This document shows positions 52,642 through 60,103 of a stretch of DNA of 64,000 nucleotides, piece after piece. The notes under the pieces are model-generated. The model ran no database searches. It saw only the letters and a list, made by a program, of their open reading frames with translations, and was not told the origin of the DNA. Numbering within the stretch: the stretch's first letter is position 1; each line of letters opens with the position of its first letter. Both the position numbers and the translations under genes were made by a program. The stretch covers positions 62,001-126,000 of the forward strand of contig DATBLQ010000052.1 of NCBI GenBank assembly GCA_036555325.1, given 5' to 3'. Source of the stretch: DATBLQ01 sp036555325 (lineage in GTDB: Bacteria; Pseudomonadota; Alphaproteobacteria; Rhizobiales; Aestuariivirgaceae).

Positions 52642-53537
52642 GCAGTCCCCCAGGTGTAGATCGTCTGCGGCTCGGGCTCCCAGATTTTGGCTCCCTTCGC
52701 CCCCGGCAGATTGGCAATCGCGCGGTATTCGGTAGCCATGGCGACCCAATCATCGGTTTCAGCCAGAACCGCATGCTTGCAGGCGATAGGATCTCTCACC
52801 ACGGCGAACCCGTCGGCCGTTCCCACGCAAAAGGTGTAAAAACCGTCGAGATCTTCAACCCCGTCCTTGAGGGCCTGCCTCAGGCTCCTTCCCTGCCTCA
52901 GCTGCCAGGTGAAATAGGCCGCCGCCACCTCGGTGTCGTTCTCCGTCTTGAAAGTCAGACCATGCCGCTTGAGCTCCTCCCTGAGCCGGTTGTGGTTTGA
53001 TAGGGAACCGTTGTGCACGAGGCAAAGATCAGCGCCCGTCGCAAAAGGGTGGGATCCGGCGGTCGTCACGGCACTTTCCGTCGCCATGCGCGTGTGACCG
53101 ATGGCGTGTGATCCCTTCGCCTCCGCCAACTTGAATTTTCTCGCAACATCGACCGGCAGTCCCACCTCCTTGAAGATTTCAATGGTCTGACCGGAGCCGA
53201 CGATTCTCACATCGTTGTGGCGTTCCGAAAGCCACCGGGTGATTGGACTCTCCTCGGCATCGGTAATGAGCAGAGCGTGATTGCCGATCACCTTCACCGT
53301 CGTCTTGCACTTCAAGGCCTTTTGGATGGCTTTCGCGAGCGATTTCCAGGGATAGGCCTCGTTTTCATGCGCGAGGGTAAGCTTGATAAATCCTTTCTTC
53401 ACCGTGTCGCGATAAATCGCGACCCCCGCAGAATCGGGCCCCCTGCTCGTCATCTCCACCAGCATTGGGGTGAACATCCTTCCAAGCTGGGCTTTGAGCC
53501 GCGGATTCTTCAGGTAGAGACCGACAATCCCGCACAT
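52638..53537 (-). CDS. mgsA: N-methylglutamate synthase glutamine amidotransferase-like subunit
   Basis: 299 aa. Class II (Ntn-type) amidotransferase beginning MCGIVGLYLK, so the catalytic Cys2 is exposed after Met removal. SRGPDSAG near residue 32, HTRMATESAV near 148 and LVHNGSLSNH near 175 are the substrate-pocket motifs. It corresponds to the N-terminal domain of glutamate synthase as a separate protein. It is the first gene of the minus-strand methylamine run 53537-43612. The leader (53538-53653) holds repeats that may bind the upstream regulator. Confidence 0.85.
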   Translation of the reverse strand: MCGIVGLYLKNPRLKAQLGRMFTPMLVEMTSRGPDSAGVAIYRDTVKKGFIKLTLAHENEAYPWKSLAKAIQKALKCKTTVKVIGNHALLITDAEESPITRWLSERHNDVRIVGSGQTIEIFKEVGLPVDVARKFKLAEAKGSHAIGHTRMATESAVTTAGSHPFATGADLCLVHNGSLSNHNRLREELKRHGLTFKTENDTEVAAAYFTWQLRQGRSLRQALKDGVEDLDGFYTFCVGTADGFAVVRDPIACKHAVLAETDDWVAMATEYRAIANLPGAKGAKIWEPEPQTIYTWGTA

Positions 53538-53593
53538 GGTTTTCCCTTCTTCTTAGCTCCGAAAGGGCAATGGTGAACGGGATACATGTAGCA

Positions 53594-53635
53594 GCTAGGA
53601 ACTCACTTCTCAACTGCTAGGAACAAATATTTCCT
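53594..53635. promoter_or_regulatory. Candidate operator before the methylamine operon
   Basis: GCTAGGAAC occurs twice as direct repeats (53594-53602 and 53616-53624), 22 bp apart and so on one DNA face. The second overlaps the inverted repeat AGGAA-N7-TTCCT (53619-53635). The element sits about 57-98 bp upstream of the mgsA start, between the XRE-cupin regulator gene and the operon that it probably controls. No experimental site is known to me. Confidence 0.45.
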
Positions 53636-53653
53636 CATATGAATAAGAGGGGC

Positions 53654-54310
53654 TTACCCGTCCCGAAGGTGGGAGATGATGCTCAGGAACCTGATTGGAA
53701 GCTTGTGCAATTCTTCGGGGCCATGCGGCACATCGGCATCGAAGAAAAGCGAATCCCCGGGCGTCAGAAGATAGACCTTGTCCCCATGCCGATATCCCAC
53801 CTCGCCGTCCAGCATGTACAGAAACTCAATTCCCTCGTGTTGGAACACCGGAAACACGTCCGATGTTTCGGTCAGCGTGACAAGGTAAGGCTCGACGATA
53901 AGCGGCCCGTCGCGCGTGTGTCCGAGAAGCTGATACTGGTGGCCCGCCCGTGTGCCGCGGCGCTCGATCTTCAGCCCTTCGCCCGCCTTAACGAACGTGG
54001 CATCCCTCACTTCCTCGAAGCTTCGAAACAGAGAGGTAACCGGCACCTGCAGCGCCCTCGACAGTGACTGAAGTGACGACAGGGATGGCGAAGTCGCCCC
54101 ATTCTCTATTTTCGACAGCATTCCGGCCGACATGTTTGCTGCCTTCGCCAGTTCGCTGATTGTGATATTGAGCTGCTCCCGGAAGCGCTTTACCTCGTGG
54201 CCAATTGCTTCCTCAAGGCGACGGACCCGTGCTCCGGCATGCGGATCCTGGTAAGGGAACTCGGCCGCCGCTGAGGTCTCCCGCCCCTGCTTTTTTCGGC
54301 TTCGCTCCAT
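53654..54310 (-). CDS. XRE family transcriptional regulator with C-terminal cupin domain
   Basis: 218 aa. The N-terminal helix-turn-helix at about residues 38-92 contains ISELAKAANMSAGMLSKIENG and SLSSLQSLSRALQVPVTSLF. The C-terminal cupin (about 140-215) has FPVFQHEGIEFLYMLDGEVGYRHG and LTPGDSLFFDADVPHG. This XRE-cupin class usually senses a small amine or sulfur metabolite. It lies upstream of mgsA in the same direction, with 116 bp between, and divergent from amt, so it probably controls methylamine use. Whether it activates or represses is not visible. Confidence 0.88.
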   Translation of the reverse strand: MERSRKKQGRETSAAAEFPYQDPHAGARVRRLEEAIGHEVKRFREQLNITISELAKAANMSAGMLSKIENGATSPSLSSLQSLSRALQVPVTSLFRSFEEVRDATFVKAGEGLKIERRGTRAGHQYQLLGHTRDGPLIVEPYLVTLTETSDVFPVFQHEGIEFLYMLDGEVGYRHGDKVYLLTPGDSLFFDADVPHGPEELHKLPIRFLSIISHLRDG

Positions 54311-54347
54311 TAAGACTACCTATAGTTGCAGTCAATCATGCTGTGGG

Positions 54348-54375
54348 TGACTTTTGGCGGCAACTTGACTTTTGC
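54348..54375. promoter_or_regulatory. Direct repeat in the regulator-amt intergenic region
   Basis: TGACTTTTG appears at 54348-54356 and again at 54366-54374, 18 bp start to start, about 38 bp from the regulator start and 150 bp from amt. It is a possible binding site for the XRE-cupin protein or another regulator of the divergent pair. No clear sigma-54 promoter (GG-N10-GC form) was found nearby by eye. Confidence 0.35.
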
Positions 54376-54523
54376 TCACCCCGATAGTCTTCTTTCCTTG
54401 CAGCAAAAAATGTTGCCCGTCACGCAAATTCCGGGGGGTTGGATGACGGACAAGTGCAGCCGTCAAGACTGCATGAAGTGCCGCAAGTTCGGATAGCCCG
54501 ACACGGCAACAGAGGGGTGCCCC

Positions 54524-55903
54524 ATGGGTAACAACATAGACGCCACTATCGTGATCTTCACCGAGTTCTACTACTGGGTGACGATTGTCTTCATGTTCCT
54601 GATCCACATCGGTTTCTGCTTGTACGAAGTCGGCGCCTCCCGTCGCCGCAATCATATCGCGACGCTGATGAAAAACACGATGGCCATTCCCTTGGTCACC
54701 GTTACCTTCTTCTTCTTCGGCTGGTGGATCTACTTTGCCTTTCCCAGCGGTCCCCCTGACCCATCCACAGCCCTACAGGCAAGGCCGTGGAGTCCGCTAA
54801 TGGGTGCTCATCTCTCGGGTCCCTCCGAAGGCGTTGAAGCCGCAACCGCCGCCTATTGGCATCGGCTCAACGGAGTGTTCTGGGGTGCCTTCCTGCTCTT
54901 TTCCATCACCACCGCCTCGATCGTTTCCGGGTCGATCATCGAGCGCATCCGCATGGGCGCCTTCTGGCTGATCGCCGTTCTCTTGGGTTCGGTGCTTTGG
55001 ATTCTCGATGCCGCCTGGGGCTGGCATCCTCTCGGCTGGATGGTGAAGTATCTCGGCTATCATGACGCCTACGCCTCGGGCGTGGTTCATGCCATTGCCG
55101 GCGGAGCGGCCCTGGCCACTCTCATCGTGCTTGGCCCTCGCCTCGGCAAGTTCCGGCCCGACGGCACTCCAAGGGATATTCCTCCCCACAACACCTGGCT
55201 CGTATGTATCGGTCTTCTGTCGATCTACACCGGGTTCTGGGGCTTCTATGCCGCCTGCAACATCCCGATCATCAGTCCTGCTGGTATTGCCGGACAGATC
55301 ACCGGGGAAACCTGGACTGCCACCACCATTTATCTGACGCCGACCACTCTTTCGGCCATCACCTTCAACTTCCTGATGTCATTGTCCGGCGGCCTGATGT
55401 CTGGCTATCTCGTTTCGCGGGGAGATCCCTTCTGGACCTTCTCCGGCGGCCTCTGCGGGGTGATCGCCGCCTCGGCTGGCAACGATCTTTATCACCCGAT
55501 TCAGGCGATGCTTATTGGTGCTATCGTCGTGGCAATCGTCTATCGATTGCATTTTTGGGTCGAGCGCCGTTTCAAGATCGACGATGCCGTCGGCGCCGTG
55601 GCGGTTCATGGCTACGGCGGATTCCTGGGTGTCGTCATTGCCGGCTTCATGCTGTGGGGCACTCCGTCCTCCCCCTATGAAGGTTTCGCCCACGTCAATC
55701 CCTTGGGCAACTTCATCGGAGCCGTGATCATGTTCGCCCTTGGCTTCGTTCCAGTCTATGTGCTGGCGAAAATCCTCGACGGCGCGGGTCTTCTCCGCGT
55801 GCCGCAACGCGTCGAGCTTGAGGGCCTCGACTTCGCCACCAATGAAGCCTTCCAGGCAGCGATCGCTGAACTGGCGACCGCCGAAAAAGCCATGGTGAAG
55901 TAG
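54524..55903 (+). CDS. amt: Ammonium/methylammonium transporter
   Basis: 459 aa, about 11 membrane helices. Amt/Mep features: the conserved Asp and first pore His in YHDAYASGVVHAIAGG near residue 180, and the second pore His in VAVHGYGGFLGVVIAG near residue 363. The N-terminus begins in a membrane helix after a short polar segment. Amt proteins also pass methylammonium, and the position next to a gmaS/mgs/mgd system suggests methylamine uptake as its main job here. It is not paired with glnK, unlike the usual nitrogen-control amtB. A small membrane protein follows 18 bp later. Confidence 0.92.
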   Translation: MGNNIDATIVIFTEFYYWVTIVFMFLIHIGFCLYEVGASRRRNHIATLMKNTMAIPLVTVTFFFFGWWIYFAFPSGPPDPSTALQARPWSPLMGAHLSGPSEGVEAATAAYWHRLNGVFWGAFLLFSITTASIVSGSIIERIRMGAFWLIAVLLGSVLWILDAAWGWHPLGWMVKYLGYHDAYASGVVHAIAGGAALATLIVLGPRLGKFRPDGTPRDIPPHNTWLVCIGLLSIYTGFWGFYAACNIPIISPAGIAGQITGETWTATTIYLTPTTLSAITFNFLMSLSGGLMSGYLVSRGDPFWTFSGGLCGVIAASAGNDLYHPIQAMLIGAIVVAIVYRLHFWVERRFKIDDAVGAVAVHGYGGFLGVVIAGFMLWGTPSSPYEGFAHVNPLGNFIGAVIMFALGFVPVYVLAKILDGAGLLRVPQRVELEGLDFATNEAFQAAIAELATAEKAMVK

Positions 55904-55921
55904 CCGGAAAGGAATCGACAA

Positions 55922-56146
55922 ATGACGACGAATGGTTTGACAACGTGGGCCGTCGACCTGAAGGACATCGGTGCCATATACCCGTTCCAGGGCTTGGAAG
56001 TGCTTTTTGTCATCCTGGGCCTCGCGTTCTGGATCGGCTGGCACATCATCCAAACCCGCCAGGAGACCGAACGCATTGAAGAGGAGCTGCGTGCCGATCC
56101 GCGCGGGGACAAGACCCGCGCCTCGATCGACCGCTACTACATCTAG
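55922..56146 (+). CDS. Small single-pass membrane protein downstream of amt
   Basis: 74 aa, ATG at 55922 with GGAAAGG upstream. The N-terminal 23 residues are polar, one hydrophobic helix follows (LEVLFVILGLAFWIGWHII, given in part), and the tail is charged (QTRQETERIEEELRADPRG), ending in YYI. No named family is recognised. Being 18 bp after amt and before a terminator, it is almost certainly co-expressed and may be an accessory or regulatory subunit of the transporter. Confidence 0.75.
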   Translation: MTTNGLTTWAVDLKDIGAIYPFQGLEVLFVILGLAFWIGWHIIQTRQETERIEEELRADPRGDKTRASIDRYYI

Positions 56147-56174
56147 GGGTTTCGCCTCGATTTTGCCTCCCTTG

Positions 56175-56207
56175 AGAGCGCCGGCCCACCGCCGGCGCTC
56201 TTTCTTT
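56175..56207 (+). terminator. Rho-independent terminator after the amt operon
   Basis: AGAGCGCCGGC (56175-56185) pairs with GCCGGCGCTCT (56191-56201), an 11-bp perfect stem with 5-nt loop, followed by TTCTTT. It ends the amt-plus-small-protein transcript before the cysD gene. Confidence 0.9.
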
Positions 56208-56276
56208 GGCGCTGTGCGAAGCGCCCTTATCGACCCTCGATTGACAAGGCGGGCGCACCTGCAGCAAAAGGCCTTC

Positions 56277-57185
56277 ATGGTTGAAAGAAAACTGAGCCAT
56301 CTCGAACGCCTTGAGGCCGAGAGCATCCACATAATGCGTGAGGTCGTCGCCGAATGCGACCGCCCGGTGATGCTTTATTCGATCGGCAAGGATTCTTCCG
56401 TCATGCTTCATCTGGCTCTCAAGGCCTTTTATCCTGCCAAACTTCCCTTTCCGCTGCTTCATGTCGACACGCGCTGGAAGTTTCGCCAGATGATCGAATT
56501 CCGCGACTGCATGGCGAAAACCCATGGGTTCGAACTGCTCGTTCACATAAATCCCGATGGTATTGAAAAAAACGTCGGCCCTTTCACTCATGGATCGGCG
56601 CTGCATACCCAGATCATGAAGACCGAAGCCCTGAAGCAAGCGCTCGATAAGTATGGATTCGACGCCGCTTTTGGCGGCGCCCGTCGGGATGAGGAGAAGT
56701 CGCGTGCCAAGGAACGCATCTTCTCCTTCCGCGATACGCGCCATCGTTGGGATCCGAAAAACCAGCGCCCCGAACTTTGGTCGCTCTATAACGCGCGAAT
56801 CAACAAGGGAGAGTCCATCAGGGTATTCCCTCTGTCGAACTGGACCGAGCTCGACGTGTGGCAATACATCCTTCAGGAGGAAATTGAGATCGTTCCTCTC
56901 TACTTTGCTGCCGAGCGCCCGGTGGTTGATCGCGACGGTTCACTGATCATGGTCGATGACGATCGCATGCCGCTCTCCCCAGGTGAGCAACCGCAACAGC
57001 GGATGGTTCGATTTCGGACTCTCGGCTGCTATCCCTTGACCGGCGCCATTTCATCCACCGCTTCAACGCTCCTGGAAATCATTGAAGAAATGCTGGTCGC
57101 AACAACCTCCGAACGACAGGGGCGGGTTATTGATCATGACCAGGCGGCATCGATGGAGAAAAAGAAGCAGGAGGGCTACTTCTAA
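56277..57185 (+). CDS. cysD: Sulfate adenylyltransferase subunit 2
   Basis: 302 aa from the ATG at 56277. The frame stays open upstream, but that part overlaps the small membrane protein and the terminator and is not coding-like. PP-loop ATP pyrophosphatase: YSIGKDSSVMLHLA near residue 36, FGGARRDEEKSRAKERIFSFR near 130, RVFPLSNWTELDVW near 185 and the C-terminal QEGYF. With CysN it makes adenylyl sulfate from sulfate and ATP. The stop overlaps the cysNC start (TAATG). Confidence 0.96.
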   Translation: MVERKLSHLERLEAESIHIMREVVAECDRPVMLYSIGKDSSVMLHLALKAFYPAKLPFPLLHVDTRWKFRQMIEFRDCMAKTHGFELLVHINPDGIEKNVGPFTHGSALHTQIMKTEALKQALDKYGFDAAFGGARRDEEKSRAKERIFSFRDTRHRWDPKNQRPELWSLYNARINKGESIRVFPLSNWTELDVWQYILQEEIEIVPLYFAAERPVVDRDGSLIMVDDDRMPLSPGEQPQQRMVRFRTLGCYPLTGAISSTASTLLEIIEEMLVATTSERQGRVIDHDQAASMEKKKQEGYF

Positions 57186-59098
57186 TGCTGCGGCAGACAG
57201 CGCCATCCTCAAAGGTCGAGACCTACCTCCGATCCCAGGAGAGCAAGGGTCTCCTGCGCTTCATCACATGCGGCAGCGTCGATGATGGCAAGTCCACTTT
57301 GATCGGCCGGCTCCTCTACGAAGCAAAGCTGCTGTTCGAAGATCAACTGGCCGCTCTCGAGCGCGATTCGAAGCGGCTTGGCACCCAGGGCGGCAAGCTG
57401 GATTTCGCCCTGTTGGTCGATGGTCTTGCCGCCGAGCGCGAACAGGGAATAACCATCGACGTCGCCTATCGGACGTTCACCACCGATAAGCGAAAATTCA
57501 TCGTCGCCGACACGCCCGGGCACGAACAGTACACCCGGAATATGGCGACTGGCGCTTCGACGGCCGAACTTGCGGTGATCCTTGTCGATGCCCGCAAGGG
57601 CGTACTCACGCAAACCCGCCGCCACAGCTTCATCGTTTCGCTCCTCGGTATCCGGCGAATCGTGCTTGCCGTGAACAAGATGGATCTGGTGGACTATTCG
57701 GAAGCCGCGTTTCGCGCGATTGAAGCCGATTATATCGCTTTCGCCGCGAGCCTTCACTTGACCGACATCGCCTGCATCCCCGTCTCGGCGCTGATTGGCG
57801 ACAACGTTGTTACCCACGGTTCCAATATGCCCTGGTATCGTGGCCCGACTCTGTTGCGTCACTTGGAAAATGTTCCCCTGGAGCAGGCCGTGGTCGATGG
57901 ACCGTTCCGCATGCCGGTGCAATGGGTGAACCGGCCGAACCAAACTTTCCGCGGCTATGCCGGCACGATTGTCGCCGGCGTCATTGCCGTCGGCGACGAA
58001 GTAAGGGTCCTGCCATCGGGACGGACATCGCACATTGACCGGATCGTTACTCGTGGTGGCGATCTGGCCGAGGCCTTTGCCGGTCAATCGATTACCTTAA
58101 CCCTCACCGACGAAATTGATATTTCCCGCGGCGATATCCTGTGCACTGCCGACCAGCCCGTGTCGGTGGCTGATCAGTTTGAGACGCATGTCCTGTGGAT
58201 GGATCACGCGCCGATGCTGCCGCATCGGCCCTATATCATAAAGCTGGGCGCCCGCAGCATTCACGGCTCCCTGTCGCAGCCCAAGTACAAGATCAATGTT
58301 AATACACTTGAGCATGTTGCCGCCAAGACGCTGGAGCTCAACGAGATTGGAGTGTGCAATCTCGAACTCGACCATCACGTGCCTTTCACCCCCTATTTGG
58401 AATCGCGCGAGCTCGGCGGTTTCATCATCATCGATCGCTTCACCAACAACACCGTGGGCATGGGCCATATTCATTTTGCGTTACGCCGCTCGACCAACGT
58501 TCATTGGCAGGCACTCGACGTCAACAAGCGGGCCCGCGCCGCCAAGGCAGGCCAGAAGCCGTGCGTCCTGTGGTTCACCGGTCTTTCTGGCTCCGGCAAG
58601 TCGACCATTGCCAATCTGGTCGAGAAGAAGCTCCATTCCCAGGGGCACATGACCTACCTGCTCGATGGCGACAACGTTCGTCACGGCCTCAACAAGGACT
58701 TGGGCTTCACCGCAGCCGACCGGGTGGAGAACATAAGGCGTGTTGCCGAAGTCTCGAAGCTGATGGCTGATGCAGGCCTTATCGTGCTTGTTTCCTTCAT
58801 TTCACCCTTCCGCTCCGAACGGTTGCTGGCGCGTGAGCTGATGCAAAGTGGCGAGTTCATCGAGATCTTCATCGACACTCCCTTGGAGGTCTGCGAACAG
58901 CGCGATCCCAAGGGGCTCTACAGGAAAGCTCGCGCCGGCGAGATCAGAAATTTCACCGGTATCGATTCCGAATATGAGCGCCCCGACGACGCCGAACTGA
59001 CGATCGACACCACACGTCTCAGCGCTGCCGAGGCAACCCGCGTCATCTCTGCTTATCTCGAAAAATACGGTCATCTTTCGCCGCCTCCTCCGGCGTGA
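57185..59098 (+). CDS. cysNC: Bifunctional sulfate adenylyltransferase subunit 1 / adenylylsulfate kinase
   Basis: 637 aa. N-terminal EF-Tu-like GTPase (CysN): GSVDDGKSTLIGRL near residue 30, DTPGHEQYTRNM near 109, NKMDLV near 164, and beta-barrel domains to about 440. The C-terminal APS kinase (CysC, about 455-625) has a P-loop in FTGLSGSGKST and DGDNVRHGLNKDLGF. The fused protein turns sulfate to PAPS together with CysD. The fusion is the common form in Hyphomicrobiales. An ornithine cyclodeaminase family gene follows after 3 bp. Confidence 0.96.
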   Translation: MLRQTAPSSKVETYLRSQESKGLLRFITCGSVDDGKSTLIGRLLYEAKLLFEDQLAALERDSKRLGTQGGKLDFALLVDGLAAEREQGITIDVAYRTFTTDKRKFIVADTPGHEQYTRNMATGASTAELAVILVDARKGVLTQTRRHSFIVSLLGIRRIVLAVNKMDLVDYSEAAFRAIEADYIAFAASLHLTDIACIPVSALIGDNVVTHGSNMPWYRGPTLLRHLENVPLEQAVVDGPFRMPVQWVNRPNQTFRGYAGTIVAGVIAVGDEVRVLPSGRTSHIDRIVTRGGDLAEAFAGQSITLTLTDEIDISRGDILCTADQPVSVADQFETHVLWMDHAPMLPHRPYIIKLGARSIHGSLSQPKYKINVNTLEHVAAKTLELNEIGVCNLELDHHVPFTPYLESRELGGFIIIDRFTNNTVGMGHIHFALRRSTNVHWQALDVNKRARAAKAGQKPCVLWFTGLSGSGKSTIANLVEKKLHSQGHMTYLLDGDNVRHGLNKDLGFTAADRVENIRRVAEVSKLMADAGLIVLVSFISPFRSERLLARELMQSGEFIEIFIDTPLEVCEQRDPKGLYRKARAGEIRNFTGIDSEYERPDDAELTIDTTRLSAAEATRVISAYLEKYGHLSPPPPA

Positions 59099-59101
59099 GC
59101 G

Positions 59102-60103
59102 ATGCCCTCGATCAGCCTCCTCTATCTCAACGCACCCGACATAGAACGGATCGCCCTCAGTGACGATGAAATCCTCTCTGCCGTTGAACAGGGCCTCATC
59201 GCCCAAGGCAATGGCCAAGCCGTCATCGAGCCTCGCGTTCACCTTACGCCTGATCCCGTCTTCAGAGGACATTTCAACATCTTGCGTGGTTACGTCGCCC
59301 CGGTGGATCTCGCCGGCGTGAAAATCGTCGGAGACTTTCTCGATAACTATGAACAGGGGCTTCCATCGGAAATGGCGCTGCTCAACTTGTTCGATCCGCG
59401 CACCGGCATGCCGCGGGCAATTCTCGATGCGACCGCTATAACCGAAATGCGCACCGGCGCGCTTACCGCCCTCGGTGCGAAATATCTTGCGCGAAAGAAC
59501 TCGACACGCCTCGGCCATGTCGGTGCTCGCGGGACATCCTATTGGAACGTCCGCTTGCTTGATCGGCTATTCGATTTTTCGGAGATTCGGGTTCATTCTC
59601 GCCGTCCAGAGAGCCGACAGTCCTTTGCATCGAGGCTCGAAAACGACCTCCGCAAGAAAATCATTGTGACCGACAATTGGCGTGACTGCCTTTCGGGCGC
59701 CGACATCATGGTGGAAGCATCCCGCCTCGAAGTTCCGGTCGAACATTTCAAGCGCGATTTCGTGAAGCGCGGTTCTCTCGTGATTCCCTATGGAACGGTG
59801 AGCGCCTTGGAATTGTCGCTGCCGGCCATCATGGACAAGATCGTCATCGACGATTTCGGTCAGTTTCGTGCTGGAAAATTGGGGGCTCTGCGTCCCCATA
59901 TCGATCAAGGCCTGGTGAGCGAGGAAACGGTCTACGCCGAACTCGCGGAAATCGTTGTCGGCAAGAAGCCTGGCCGCGAGCGCGACGATGAGACCATCCT
60001 ATTTTGGCATCGCGGTCTCTCCTTGTCGGACATTTCTCTGGCGGCAGCCATGCTTCGCCGGGCTCAGGAGTTGAATATAGGGCAGAACCTTGCCTACAGC
60101 TGA
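59102..60103 (+). CDS. Ornithine cyclodeaminase / mu-crystallin family protein
   Basis: 333 aa, ATG at 59102, three bases after the cysNC stop. The Rossmann-type OCD domain covers the protein: EPRVHLTPD near residue 42, TAITEMRTGALTALGAKYLA near 112, and the nucleotide loop GHVGARGTSYWN where many family members have GxGxQA. The family includes ornithine cyclodeaminase, alanine dehydrogenase, ketimine reductase and delta1-pyrroline-2-carboxylate reductase. The altered loop makes the cofactor and reaction uncertain. It is convergent with the lyase-fold gene, overlapping by 10 bp. Confidence 0.82.
   Translation: MPSISLLYLNAPDIERIALSDDEILSAVEQGLIAQGNGQAVIEPRVHLTPDPVFRGHFNILRGYVAPVDLAGVKIVGDFLDNYEQGLPSEMALLNLFDPRTGMPRAILDATAITEMRTGALTALGAKYLARKNSTRLGHVGARGTSYWNVRLLDRLFDFSEIRVHSRRPESRQSFASRLENDLRKKIIVTDNWRDCLSGADIMVEASRLEVPVEHFKRDFVKRGSLVIPYGTVSALELSLPAIMDKIVIDDFGQFRAGKLGALRPHIDQGLVSEETVYAELAEIVVGKKPGRERDDETILFWHRGLSLSDISLAAAMLRRAQELNIGQNLAYS

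Noticed and set aside
54311..54523. Sigma-54 promoter for amt
   Set aside because: No GG-N10-GC element with acceptable flanks could be found by eye.
55971..56276. N-terminal extension of cysD
   Set aside because: Overlaps the small membrane protein and a terminator; CysD family begins at the Met at 56277.
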